From Beta vulgaris subsp. vulgaris (Eukaryota > Streptophyta > Magnoliopsida > Caryophyllales > Amaranthaceae), in the NCBI RefSeq assembly GCF_026745355.1, contig NC_079205.1, forward strand, positions 7,659,056 through 7,723,055: a stretch of DNA of 64,000 bases. The letters are read 5' to 3'. Both the position numbers and the translations under genes were made by a program. The number at the start of each line of letters is the position of its first letter. Positions within the stretch are counted from its first letter, which is position 1. Under the pieces are notes generated by a model. That model ran no database searches. It saw only the letters and a program-made list of their open reading frames with translations, and had not been told where the DNA came from. Shown here one piece after another: positions 47,476 through 58,668 of the stretch.

Positions 47476-48369
47476 TTTCCATTCTACAGGTTAAACATGT
47501 TACGCAAATCAAGAATTAAAAAACAAGTCGTGTTTCATGTGATTAGAGGAACACGATAAAAAATTAGAAAGAACAAAAATATATAATAATTAAATACTCC
47601 AATTATTTACTATACGTATTTCAAATTCAATAGAGCAAGCTGCATATTATGACCTGGTGATGATTGTCAAGAAAATAAAGTTTAAAATATAAAACTGCAT
47701 GTCGTGAATCATGTGAGTACAGAAGAGAAAAGGGGCAAATGTAAAAATTTGGTTTCCCAACTTTCTAAAGAATAAACACCTAACACCTACTAAAGTAACA
47801 AAAAACCAATTCCTATTCCTTGTTTGTCAATATATTTATTTGAAACAGCTAAAATTGTTCAACCAACTACCAACAACTACACTGTATGTCGGCATGCCAG
47901 ATCTTTTGCCACTGAATATAATTGTTACCGTGGAAATCTGATTTCCTTTTCAACTTTTTATATCAGTTGTGTTATTATTCTTTTAATAAGAAGAAAATTA
48001 TCATTTATTGAAAAGTCATTTGTCATTTACATTGATTGATAAATGAGATACGAAAGTAGATATGAAAACAACAAGTAATACATTATCCAAAGAAGATAAC
48101 TGAAAATCTATTCGTGCCCATTTGAATCGATGTCTACACATCTTTAACTGAATCTTCACTAGATGTGCCGTAACATTTTGAATATCAATACCCTTGTTGT
48201 AGATCAGATCTTTCATTTTCCAAATCACACCTTCCCCTGAAACAACCATAAAACAGAGCAAAAATAAAAAAAAGAACAAACTTCTACCAGATGAGAAGAC
48301 AAAACCTTTATTGAAAAGGAAGATCACCGCGCGCCTCAGGGCCACCACAATCAAAAACTTTGCCTCACC
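47476..48369. other. Non-coding gap
   Basis: No supported gene. ORFs at 47824-48039 and 48016-48399 overlap on opposite strands and show no domain. Confidence 0.5.
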
Positions 48370-48779
48370 TAGACCTGGGCATAGGTCGGGCCTGTTCACG
48401 GGCTCGGCCCGCGGGCTTGGAGAAATGACGGGTCGTGCCGGGCCAGGCTTGAAATTTCTAGATTTTGTTTACGACCCGGCCCAGGCCCACGGCCCGCAGG
48501 GAAGGCTCGTGTCTAGCCCGTGTTTTATGTTAGTTTTTTTGGATTTTTGACAGTTTTAGACTAAAAAACAAAGAAAAAGCGTCGTTCGGCCCACGGGCCA
48601 TCTAGGCTGGCTGGTGGCGGTGCGGGCCTGAAATAAAATTTCTTGATCGTGACAGGCCCACGACCCATGTAGCGGACAATGGGTCAGGCCGAGCCTCGAG
48701 CGTGCTTGTGTTGGGTCGGACCCAAAATCGTGTCGGGCCAGGTCGGCCCGCATGCTGGCCCGTCCCATGCCCACCTCTA
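48370..48779. mobile_element. hAT-type non-autonomous element
   Basis: Begins TAGACCTGGGCATAGG and ends CCCATGCCCACCTCTA, flanked on both sides by the identical 8-bp GCCTCACC (48362-48369 and 48780-48787). GC-rich interior with repeated GGCCCG/CGGGCC words; no transposase; 410 bp. Confidence 0.92.
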
Positions 48780-48787
48780 GCCTCACC

Positions 48788-49150
48788 TTCTCTAATCAGA
48801 ATAGATAGGAGGGAAAAAACCACCCACAATCTAACCAAAGCAAAAAGATGGGGGCAAAGAAACTATGGGGATGAGGAAATAGATCAGGTGTAAACACAAA
48901 TAAATAAACAAAAGAAAAACACGCGGAGGGAGGGGAGACATGTCGTACACCAGCCTTGAGGCTAGCTAGGTGGCGGTCTCCCTAAAGGGGTATTTGAGAT
49001 AGGGTTTGAGGTTTTTTTTCTTTGGACGGGGAGAGGGTTTTTTTCTTTGCCTCCCGAAAGTTAAAAACGCCACTTTTGTTATTATTTACACCTTGATAAA
49101 TGATTTTATATTTATAATTCGCTTTATAATTTAATTAAATACTCCTTTCG
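48788..49150. other. Non-coding gap
   Basis: No gene recognised; purine-rich low-complexity sequence around 48900-49060. Confidence 0.5.
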
Positions 49151-49360
49151 AGAGGGAGAGGTGGTAGCTCATTACAGTATCATCCCAAATTCCAGTGCAT
49201 TGTCCAGGCTTCGAATCTCATCCCAACAATATGTCGGGTCATTTATTCGTAGGATGTTTAGCCTTGTACCCAACCTCTGACCTAATGTACCCTGAAGGCT
49301 AGTAGCCTAACATTGGTTGGTGTTCGAACCAATTATCTTTCCTAATAAAAAACTAATTAT
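49151..49360 (+). mobile_element. tRNA-derived SINE-like element
   Basis: A pol III-like head, GGTGGTAGCTCATTACAG (A-box-like) and CCAGGCTTCGAATCTCATC (B-box-like), is followed by about 140 bp of body and a short A-rich 3' end (AATAAAAAACTAATT). No clear target duplication was found. Confidence 0.5.
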
Positions 49361-49426
49361 ATAATTGGAATGCTTTGGTACTTAAGAGTACTATTTTTTC
49401 ATTGTAATATTTGACTCTTTTTCATA

Positions 49427-49530
49427 GGGATGGCAATGGATCAGTCTGGGGCGTCCAACAAAATCCATACCCAATTCTAACACAGACCAATTGGGTCTAA
49501 AAAATTTAGACCTTTACCCAAATCCTCTAT
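49427..49530. mobile_element. hAT-like element end, probably split
   Basis: TAGGGATGGCAATGG at 49427 is the same terminus as the hAT element at 18741. A candidate opposite end, CATCGTCATCCCT, is at about 52326-52338, which would make a 2.9-kb split element. The 8-bp flanks do not match, so the pairing is unproven. Confidence 0.4.
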
Positions 49531-51325
49531 GTTAGCGCTAAAATCGACGATTAATATTTAGCGAATAATGAAGCAATAAAATTATAATTCAAAAAAATAA
49601 TAAATCATAAACATATTTCAAGTTAAAAGTTTAGTACACCTACACAAGACTATTGAAAAATAATAATATCAAAGCTTGCCTATGATAAGTGCGTTTCCAA
49701 CGAAATTTATGATCTCCTTTTGATTTGGTTTGATCCTCTTTATTCCCTTTTCTCCCCTCTTTCTTCTTTATTTCCTTCTCTATTTCCTTCACTTGATCAT
49801 TAATTGATTGCAGTGACATTTCGCTAGATTTTCGGTCAATTTCGACTGAATTTCTAGTACATCTGATTTCACCAGTTTTCCCGTGCTTTTATTGCAGGTA
49901 TTTCACCATCTAATTTCACCTTTTCGAGGTAGAGAGTTAAGGGATGAGTTGGAGAGACCGAGCGGAGGTTGATGTGCGCTCGCATAAAGCTTTAGGTGCC
50001 CGCACAACCGAATGGTGTACCCGCACCATCAGGATTTTGACAGGACAAAATGACAGCATGCATGGTGCGCCCGCACCAGCCATAAGGTGCACCCGCACCC
50101 TCACAACGGTGCGCTCGCACCATTTGATGACCGATTCCAGAAATTGAGGCAGGAGGATTGGTGCGCCTGCACCTGCTCTTGGTGTGTCTGCACCTTTCAT
50201 ATCCGCAAAAGAAATTGAATTTCGAGGCATCTAAAAGGCGAGTTTTTTGTTTTAGTTTCTATGCTATATTATTCTAGACTAGAGAGTTTCATTAGGGTTC
50301 ATACTAGAAAGATAAACACACTAGTTTTGTCAAAGATTTGAGATTCCTACATCATAGTTTGTGATTCCTACAATGTCGAATGTACTTTTTATTCAATTTA
50401 ATTTCAAAGTTTCAGTTTTTATTCCACCCTTTCATGGTTGTTCTTGTTCTTCCTTATTAATAGTTCTCCTTTATTATAGTTTCATAATTGTTATTTTTAT
50501 TAGATTAATTATATCTTAATCATGTTTATCCCTATATTAGTCATAGATTTCATGTTTAATTGCTTAGAATCCATGATTAGTGAGTAGTTTCTTATTTAGG
50601 GTTAGGGTGAATTAGGGTTTAATTAAATATTTTGTTAATGTGATTGTGATGTTCTAAAAAAGTTTATCAATTGATCTTGGTGTTTTGAGACCTTAGGATA
50701 GATATTGATCATATTTATACTTTGGTATTTTGAATTCAAATGTTCTTAAATCGAATTTTGAACTCTTTTATCTTCCCCAAGAATCAACTTAATTTCTAGA
50801 CCAAGATATTGGGTAGAAATTAAGGGGATCCTTTATTAGGGGTTTTTTGAATTTATTGAATCTCTTAATCAATTGACTAAAGACCATTCAAGAGAAGATT
50901 TAGTTGACTGATTAAGTGATTATTCTTGAGGACCATTCGAGAGAGGACTCGAGTACTTTAGAGGAAAATTAAACCTTGCGTAAGCGTCTTCTTTGCTTCA
51001 CAATCACATTAATGGTCATTGTCCATTCTTATTCATACTGCTAGTAACCTTAACTCTACTGTCTTCCTGTTTGATATTTTAACTCGCGTTAATCGATAGT
51101 TCTTTGATATTAGATAGTAGTAGTTGTTACCAAACCATTATTTAAACCCCCAAAAGCCCTTCAATTAGGTAATCTAGATTCGAATACCTTAATTAATCCC
51201 ATTTTCCCTGTGGATCGACCCTTGACTTGCCTTTACCACGTTCTGAGTAATTGCTTGTTAGGTTTTATATATTTTGTTTGAAAAGCGATTTTTGGTACCT
51301 TCACAACACACTAAAAACCTGTTAT
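49530..51325 (+). mobile_element. LTR-like region of a Ty3/gypsy-type retroelement (possible solo LTR)
   Basis: Contains the word CCCTGTGGATCGACCC (about 51208) followed by CTTGACTTGCC, which I recognise from LTR ends of plant Tat/Athila-type gypsy elements, and long non-coding T-rich sequence upstream. No gag or pol is present. Limits are estimates: it may start TGTTAGCGC near 49528 and end near 51312-51325. A similar word on the minus strand near 63240-63255 suggests a relative there. Confidence 0.4.
49971..50194. repeat. Array of about eight short GC hairpins
   Basis: The unit GGTGCGCCCGCACC (6-bp stem, 2-base loop) and variants (GGTGTACCCGCACC, GGTGCACCCGCACC, GGTGCGCTCGCACC, GGTGCGCCTGCACC, GGTGTGTCTGCACC) recur at irregular 20-50 bp spacing, embedded in AT-rich DNA. 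Confidence 0.85.
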
Positions 51326-51342
51326 CAGCCTACTATCATATA

Positions 51343-51593
51343 CTCCATCTGTTTTTTTAATCTTTTTCACTTGAAATCTTGGCACTATTCATACTTAGAT
51401 AGAATCTTCTCATTTTTTTCAATTTATAAGAAAAAATATAGTCATATGGGGTCTTGTTTGATTCGTCTCAATTAGTACATTATTAATATTCAATCGTTAT
51501 AATTTTTACTATATATAATGAAAGATATTTAAGTTCAAAGAGATTCATTGGGAGAAAGGAACGGGAAAGTGCAATGAAAAAAAACAGAGGGAG
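51343..51593. mobile_element. Stowaway-like MITE
   Basis: Begins CTCCATCTGTTTTTTTAAT and ends AAAAAAAACAGAGGGAG, flanked by TA on both sides. About 251 bp. Confidence 0.75.
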
Positions 51594-51764
51594 TACTTCA
51601 ATATATAACCAAAAAATTTCATTTGCTAATTTTCCCCCATTTCATAATATAATTTTTATTTATTAGAGAAAATATTCTAATTGTGAGCAGACTAATTGCA
51701 TTTTGTAATTTCAGCATTTTTAATTCATTTTAGAAAAAATTATAAATGGGTCTATGAGATGGAT

Positions 51765-52338
51765 TTGAAACGGGTTTGGGTTCCGCATCATTGGTCCCGG
51801 ACCAAGACCTAGACATAGCCGGCAAAATAGACTATTACCCGTTGCCTCGGCCAGAAATACTCGACCCGAGACTCGTTTTTCACTCGAAAGTGACCACCCG
51901 AAATAGAATAGAATCCTGATATATATATTTCGTCCCGAAGTGAATCAAATATAATGATCTAAACTCGAACCGATGCGAAAATAATAAGCAAATATTTATC
52001 GCAAACATTAATTTTAGAGTTTTATTCGTTTGCTAGAAAAAAAAACAACTTTACCCGAATTGACCCGACCCAAACCAATATGACTCGGTTGGAACTAACC
52101 CGGTACTGACCCGACTCAGCAAACCCTCACACGACCCGACCCCAACATATAGTTGATCCGAATATGACTTGCCCCGTTACCGACCCGTATTAACTGTATG
52201 CCACCTCTAGACCCGACCCAACAACATTTAGATTCTGACCCGACCAAATTCATTAGATTTGAAAAACTTGGAGCCAAACCTTTAAAAACGGAGCAGATCC
52301 AACATGATATGGGTCGGGTTCTAGACCCATCGTCATCC
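51765..52338. mobile_element. hAT-like degenerate repeats (ACCCGACCC-rich)
   Basis: Contains inverted and direct copies of CCCGACCC / GGGTCGGG words and the termini GCCACCTCTAGACC (about 52200) and CATCGTCATCCCT (52326-52338), both typical of hAT ends seen elsewhere in this window. Too degenerate to set true limits. Confidence 0.4.
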
Positions 52339-52799
52339 CTGCTCACTAGCCCCCTCTTAACTTTTACTATTCCTCTCTACACCTTTTTTCTTCATGTTCA
52401 CTTTTTTTCTCTTCTTTCCCTATTTTTTTTTTACGTTTGGACTTTTTTTTGGCCAATTGTCAAAGTAAATGTTTGAATTTGAAAATGGGAGGTATTTAAC
52501 ATGCCTTGAATTAAATATATGTGCTAAGATTAATCAAATATGGAGGGTCTCACTGCCCGATCAGCGAGTCGGGGTCCACGAGGTTAGGGGCAACACCCTG
52601 GAACTTTTCGGTATATGTTGTTTAATATATCGAGTCTTTTTTATTTTCGGGTTTAGGCTCATGTGTTTAGGTAAATTAGTAGGATACTATATAAACCATA
52701 TTATTTTTATCCTCTGCCTTTGTATTATGTAATATGTACTCTCTCCTAAACCTAATATAATATTTTCTCCTATGTCTGTTTTTTATCTATATGAGCCAC
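52339..52799. other. Non-coding gap
   Basis: No supported gene; T/C-rich sequence. Confidence 0.5.
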
Positions 52800-52893
52800 G
52801 AAGAATGTACAAAGAAGGGGAGGGGGAGATTCGAACCTGTGACCTATCGTTCACATCATCTCAATCTTAACCACTAGTCCAAGACATCCTTGA
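52800..52893 (-). mobile_element. tRNA-derived SINE head
   Basis: On the minus strand: GGATGTCTTGGACTAGTGG followed by TTAAG (A-box-like), and about 35 bp later CACAGGTTCGAATCTCC (B-box). The tRNA-like spacing supports a SINE head. The tail could not be delimited. It does not fold as a full tRNA by eye, so it is not called a tRNA gene. Confidence 0.5.
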
Positions 52894-53829
52894 TAGTTTA
52901 ATACATTGTTAATGAATCACGTTAATTCCTTAAGTCAATTGTTCATTGATTTTTGCTTCATTAATTGCATTTGTCTGAACATAAAGCAAATCGACACAAC
53001 CAATCATTCCTTAAAGGCTACAAAATCTCAATACAAGTATGGAATACCCATCTACTGATAAATTCCTGCATATTTTAGATTTATTTGAATTGTTTTTGAC
53101 GAAGGTCCATTAATGTATAGTAGTCAAAGTGATAAGACTTGACCGATTCTATATATCGGCAAATTTGGAAGACGAATTTCAAATTTGCAACTTCAAACCA
53201 CTAAGTATTCAGATCTAAAAATGTGCAAAGTGAATGATCCAAATTTGTATTTCTACACACATAAAAAACTAATCCTCATCATGATTAACATGAAAGAAAT
53301 AAGTAAATCCTATATAAGAGATACAACTAACCGCTATATGAGGAGACTGATTGTGATGATCACAATGGTGATCCTTATTGAATAGAAATTAAAACTGAAT
53401 AAGAAAAAGAAATTGAAAAGAAAAATGGGGCTTACCATAAATAAAAATTTCTTGATGGTATCCGTAGGTAAAAGTATGGTAGCTAAGATTTTGAAAACAG
53501 AAAAGAGGATGAAGCCAATGCCTGTTGTTTTCCAATCACCTACCTTTCATAATGAAATTCCTTTTGTTCTCTTAATCAAATTTAAACGTTTTAGAATGCC
53601 TAATTTACAAGTAAACATCCTTCTCTCATATATTAAACTTTAGTTTTCTTAAGTTATTAAAAACAACTACATTATAATGACGGAAATCTGACTTGAACCA
53701 ATGCAACAAATTTTTCAAAAAAAGAAATGGAATCGCGCAAAATTTTGGTTGGTTTAAGGGGAACCAAAAAAATTGAAGCTTTTGCATAAGTCCAAATTTA
53801 AGCATTGAAATTAAATATCAAAATTAATC
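52894..53829. other. Non-coding gap
   Basis: No supported gene; the ORFs at 53185-53643 are AT-rich without domains. Confidence 0.5.
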
Positions 53830-53833
53830 AGGT

Positions 53834-54769
53834 ATCCTTGAGTTTTACATAAAAATGCACCGGATGCTCTCGATGTTTCAAAAATACACAAGGTGTCCCT
53901 TAGGCTTTGAAAAATCAATTGAATAATCTTAATAACTAACAACCATCAACTCCCTTCATCATTAAGACCAAAACAACTTAATTACCCTAAGTGACCCCTA
54001 GTTAACCTAATTAATGTTGATTCAATTCTAATTAACTCCAATTAAACCTAGTTAATTAAAGGGAAAGTTGAATATAATATTTTTTTAGTTGGAAAATTTA
54101 TTATTTTTCTTGTTTGCGGGTCCTGTCTTTCACACTTTTTGAGGCACGTATTTGGAGGGGAGCTTACATGACGTCGTTTTACATACTTTAAGACAATTCA
54201 AGGACAATCATAGAACGGATGGTTTTGACCATCAAAACGACCATTTTTGAAAAAAGAACATCATTTAGCGACCTTTAAGGTTGTATATTTCGAGAAGCCG
54301 GGCAAAATAAGTACCAATATATTACTTTTCGGGCACGAGTTTTGAGGCGATGTTAAATGAAACTTTTGACATTCAAAACAACTTTTTTTCTTAGAAAAAC
54401 GGACACCACAAAGTGTTTTGAGGTACAAGAATGTTGAGAAGCCGGTTGAAATGAGTATCTATACATCAATTCTTTGCACGTATTTCGAGGTAATACTAAA
54501 CCACACTTTTGACCTTCGAAATAACATTTTTAGTTAAAACATATGGCACCAAGTGCACTAAAGGGATGGGATGGTGTCGGATTCCATTAACTAGTGCTAA
54601 TTAGTATTTAGTTAGCATTAATTAGGTTAATTAGGGATTATTTGGGTAAATTAGGATGATTTCAATTGTTTTTTCTAATATGAAGTTAACATGAACTTGA
54701 TGGTAGGGTCAAATCATGTATATTTAGAACCTCAGGACATTTGTGTATTTTTCAAACTGCAAAGTTACT
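53834..54769. mobile_element. Long-inverted-repeat (fold-back) element, right edge cut by a retrotransposon
   Basis: The left arm (53834-54058) and right arm (54585-54769) are inverted copies: for example TTTCAAAAATACACAAGGTG on the left versus a complementary TTTGTGTATTTTTCAAA on the right, and CTAATTAATGTTGATT versus AGCATTAATTAGG. Mutator-like or fold-back type is likely. The LTR retrotransposon at 54770 inserted at or near the right end, so the true terminus may lie at about 58310. Confidence 0.5.
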
Positions 54770-55314
54770 TGTTTATGCCAATTTTGTACTAAGTACGCAA
54801 AAGGAAAAGGGAACAAACAACGAGATCTTTACACTATGGCAATCAATATTAACGAATAAATGAAATATGTAAAGGAAATAAAACAATAAAAAGACAAACG
54901 AATTATTGACGCAGAAAACCCAAATAATGGGAAAAACCGCGGGTGATACTCTTGATCACCAATCCACTAATATGCCGACGGCGTCAGTACAAATATTGAG
55001 TACAATGTAGAAATATTTCTTAGTGACAATGGTAGATAATCTTAGAATGTGAGAGAGAATGAAAGTATGCGTATTTTTCTAGAGAGGAATTCAGAAGAAG
55101 ATCCAGGTTTACATCAGATTACAAATATATATAGGCTAAGGATATCCTTCAAAGATGCTGCCAAACTCCCTTGAAGATAGGTAGTGCCTTGTTTATCTCT
55201 AACTTCCTCCTAATTTCCTCCAGCGGTTATATCCAAAGTCAATGCCAATCCCACGATTCTTGCTAACTGATATTTAATTCTTTTTTGCTAATATGAGATT
55301 TTCGCGGCCCAACA
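54770..55314 (-). repeat. LTR (3' LTR in element orientation)
   Basis: TG...CA ends; 545 bp; paired with 57755-58301. Contains a TATATATAGG segment near 55125 on the plus strand. Confidence 0.93.
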
Positions 55315-56531
55315 ATTGCCCCTAATTGATGACACTTGCTCAACCGTCTTGGGAAGTGGCATCAATTACACTCCTCCCTTAATCTTCTCCTTCAAATGGT
55401 TTCAAGTACCTTGTTCGTTCACTTCGGACGCCGTCACTTTGTCTTTACATAGTTTCCTTGCTTATTTTCATGTGTTGTCGTCAGAAAACACCATGTCATA
55501 TGCCGTCGTCGCTGCTGTTGTGATAACTACTGCTGCAGTCATCCTTGGTGACGCCAAAATCGTCAAGGGGACGTCAGACGGCGTCATGGACGCCAGAAGA
55601 CGACGTCCATAAACTCCTGGATGTTTTTAAAACTCTCGACGACCTGCTTTGTGACGGCGTCACTGTCGCTGCTAAGACGGCGACAACTGCTAAATATGCC
55701 CCTGTTGTAAAGAACAAAGATCCCATGGAGATAAATTAGTTTTCAGCGTTAGTTTTTGTGTGTAAAAGTCGTTGCATATGTTTATTGTGTGTTATCCAAA
55801 TGTATGTTTGTAAGTATGTATGTACGTATGTGTATGACTTTTCCATCGTGACTAGAGGTTTAGTTTTAAAACAAACGTTGTCATCCAGGATATGTCGTCA
55901 AGTGTAGGGCCCTTATGTTTGTATGAATGTGTATACGTATGTGTGTAGGTACCTTTGATGTTTGAAACCACTTGCAGTGTTAATTGTTAAGAATGGCTAA
56001 ATTGCCTCTTCTAATTAATTGCGTGTGGTGTTTTGTATGTTGTTGTGATGACTTCTTAAGGTGTGTGTCCCTTTTTGTATAGAAGTCACGTTGTATTCAC
56101 CTGAATGCCGTCGAACCTTGATGCCCCAACTTAAAACTGTCGTCGTCATAATAAGGGTCGGCGTCAACTGTGATGACGTCGTCGACGCCGACGATGGCGT
56201 CATTGACGTTGATGATGGCGTCAGGTGAATGTGAACATTGTGGTGTTCGATTGTGTCAAAGTTGATTGTCAACTAATCCTCGTCCCCATACCTGTCTTCA
56301 TACAACAAAGGTGAGATGTCGTTGGCTTCCCCCAACGGTCCTACGACGTTCAAGTTAGTATTATATAAAGAAATAACGCTTAAATATGAAGGAAATATAA
56401 TATGTTGAGAATAAAATGAAATGAAATAACTCAATTTAACTTGTTGGTTACTTACATGTAGTGGCGTCCCTTTTCTTCTCAACATAATACGATTAAAAGT
56501 AATAGAGTTCTAGATGGACGACGTTCCAACT
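55315..56531 (-). other. Non-coding interior of the Gag-only element, rich in GACGTC/GACGCC
   Basis: No pol motif seen on either strand. GACGTC, GACGCC and GGCGTC words recur dozens of times (55530-55690, 56130-56225, 56570-56770), giving a CpG-rich stretch unlike the neighbouring AT-rich DNA. Small ORFs here are composition artefacts. Confidence 0.7.
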
Positions 56532-56616
56532 TCAGGGAACGTGCTTACCTCCTTGAGATATGTAATAATTGACGACGTCCACTTGCCAGACGCCGTCGCA
56601 ATTGTTGACGTCGACG

Positions 56617-57645
56617 TCACTTTTTGGACGACGTCCAGTTAGGATCTTTTTTCCAATCGTTGGCTTGATGAGTCTGACGGACGCTATGAACTTGTTGTGG
56701 ACGGTCATAAGGCTTTGGACGCCACGAACTTTCTTCGTTTGGCGTCGACTTCCTGCTGTCGACGTCATAAAATTCCTTTCTTGACTGCATGTCTTCCTCC
56801 AATCGGATCTGGGCCGAGGCTTTGGCTTGAGCATCCTCGAACGTTGAACAGGGATACTTAGTAAGCTCTTTGTACAAATCTGAGTCTTCATCCAGTCCCC
56901 GTCGGAAAGCTTCAATAGCCGTCTTAACGTCGCAATTTGGAATCGACACCTTTTCCCTGTTAAACCTGCGAACAAACTCTTTCAAGGATTCATCAGATTT
57001 TTGCACGACTCTATGTAAGTCACTAGCCTATTTTTCCATCTTACGACTACTAGCAAACTGTAAATTAAAAATATTAATCAATTGAGCAAAGGAAGAGATA
57101 ATGCCTTTGCCAAGGTGGATGAACCACTGCAGGGCTGGTCCAGTCAATGTCGATCCGAATCCTTTACACATGCATGCCTCGCGCATGCTACGAGGAATTG
57201 AGATGGTCATCATCAGTTGTTTGTATTGGGCGACGTGGTCATTTGGATCTGTAGTGCCGTCATACATCTTCATGGTTGGGATGGAGAACCGCTTTGGAAC
57301 CTCGACCATGGCAATAAAATCAGCAAAAGGTGGGTCCGCATAGCTGTATGGCGTCGCTTTCTCCATAGGACGAGGGACGCCGGGGATTCTGGCGATCATG
57401 TCTTCTAGTCGCTGAAGACGTTGTTCGATGTCGGCGTCATGCTCGATGACGGCGTCGTGATCGATGACAGCGTCGTCTATGTTGCGGCGCTTAGTGCCTT
57501 TGGACTTTTGAGCAGATTTCAGGCTTTGATTCTCCATACAGGACGCGACATAACTTTCTTTCAATGTCGCCATCTCCACCTTGACGCGGTTGAGCTCATC
57601 AATGACCTCTTGGGTGGTGACCCATTGTCCTGCCGTTGAAAACAC
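56617..57645 (-). pseudogene. gag: Ty3/gypsy-type Gag with one in-frame stop
   Basis: The minus-strand frame starts at 57645 (MFSTAGQWVTTQEVIDEL) and runs about 343 codons to 56617. A TAG at 57025-57027 interrupts it after SSRKMEK; the same frame then continues (ASDLHRVVQKSDESLKEF). Retrotrans_gag features: TMKMYDGTTDPNDHVAQYK, EACMCKGFGSTLTGPALQWF, FAQLINIFNLQFASS, FVRRFNREKVSIPNCD and AIEAFRRGLDEDSDLYKEL. An Asp/Ile repeat (DAVIDHDAVIEHDADIE) lies before the domain. No CCHC zinc knuckle is visible before the end. Gag packages the element RNA; one stop codon is the only obvious lesion. Confidence 0.9.
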
Positions 57646-57754
57646 GAAAGGATGGAAAAGTACGGAAAACTTACGTAGATAAGATGAAACGAAAAAACGT
57701 AATTGCCAAAGGATGTATAGAGATCTTGTTGTGGCCCCACGGTGGGCGCCAAAT

Positions 57755-58301
57755 TGTTTATGCCAATTTTGTACTAAGTACGCAAAAGAAAAAGGGAACC
57801 AACAACGAGATCTTTACACTATGGCAATCAATATTAACGAATAAATGAAATATGTAAAGGAAATAAAACAATAAAAAGACAAACGAATTGTTGACGCGGA
57901 AAACCCAAATAATGGGAAAGACCGCGGGTGATACTCTTGATCACCAATCCACTAATATGCCGACGGCGTCAGTACAAATATTGAGTACAATGTAGAAATA
58001 TTTCTTAGTGACAATGGTAGATAATCTTAGAATGTGAGAGAGAATGAAAGTATGCGTATTTTTCTAGAGAGGAATTCAGAAGAAGATCCAGGTTTACATC
58101 AGATTACAAATATATATAGGCTAAGGGATATCCTTCAAAGATGCTGCCAAACTCCCTTGAAGATAGATAGTGCCTTGTTTATCTCTAACTTCCTCCTAAT
58201 TTTCCTCCAGCGGTTATATCCAAAGTCAATGCCAATCCCACGATTCTTGCTAACTGATATTTAATTCCTTTTTGCTAATATGAGATTTTCGCGGCCCAAC
58301 A
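57755..58301 (-). repeat. LTR (5' LTR in element orientation)
   Basis: 547 bp, TG...CA; near-identical to the left LTR. Ends 367 bp before the terpene synthase start codon. Confidence 0.93.
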
Positions 58302-58553
58302 TTACTCAGTATATTTTCGTTAAACTAAGGAACCATGACGAAAAATCCATTTTAATTTTGTGGACGTCTTTTTTTAACTATTGAAATATTGTTTTTTTTT
58401 TTTTTTGAGGGGAGAAATATTGTTATCTTGCTACTTGTCGATAGTCAAAAGTCACTCAACATTTTCCTAATTATATATTGTTCGTATGAGCCGTCTCCTA
58501 TCAACAAATAAATCAATCATTGATAATTTGATATGGACTCCTGAACTAAGTCC

Positions 58554-58560
58554 TATAAAT
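58554..58560 (+). promoter_or_regulatory. Candidate TATA box of the terpene synthase gene
   Basis: TATAAAT, 109 bp upstream of the ATG, leaving room for a short 5' leader. An alternative TATATATT lies near 58472. Only about 370 bp separate the ATG from the retrotransposon. Confidence 0.4.
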
Positions 58561-58668
58561 TATGGGAGTGATTAAGGCGATTTCGTCCAAGTGGTAACAC
58601 TAAAGTTGAGGGAATTAATTTTCGAAGTTGTTAGGTGGTAACTTAGTCTAAATTCTTGAAGGAATAAA

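Larger units (their letters stand above)
54770..58301 (-). mobile_element. LTR retrotransposon encoding only Gag (TR-GAG-like), minus orientation
   Basis: Two LTRs (54770-55314 and 57755-58301) start TGTTTATGCC and end GCGGCCCAACA. TTACT flanks both sides (54765-54769 and 58302-58306). Minus orientation is shown by the primer-binding-site-like word TTTGGCGCCCACCGTGGG directly inside the right LTR, the polypurine-like TTAGGGGCAAT inside the left LTR, and Gag on the minus strand. The 2.4-kb interior has Gag but no protease, reverse transcriptase, RNase H or integrase, so it depends on a partner for movement. The LTRs differ by about seven substitutions and two indels by eye (about 98-99% identical), so it is fairly young. 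Confidence 0.92.

Noticed and set aside
52800..52893. Possible tRNA gene on the minus strand
   Set aside because: A- and B-box words are present but a complete cloverleaf was not seen; a SINE head is more likely.
56532..56975. 147-residue minus-strand ORF in the retroelement
   Set aside because: It overlaps Gag in another frame; Gag domain words are in the other frame.
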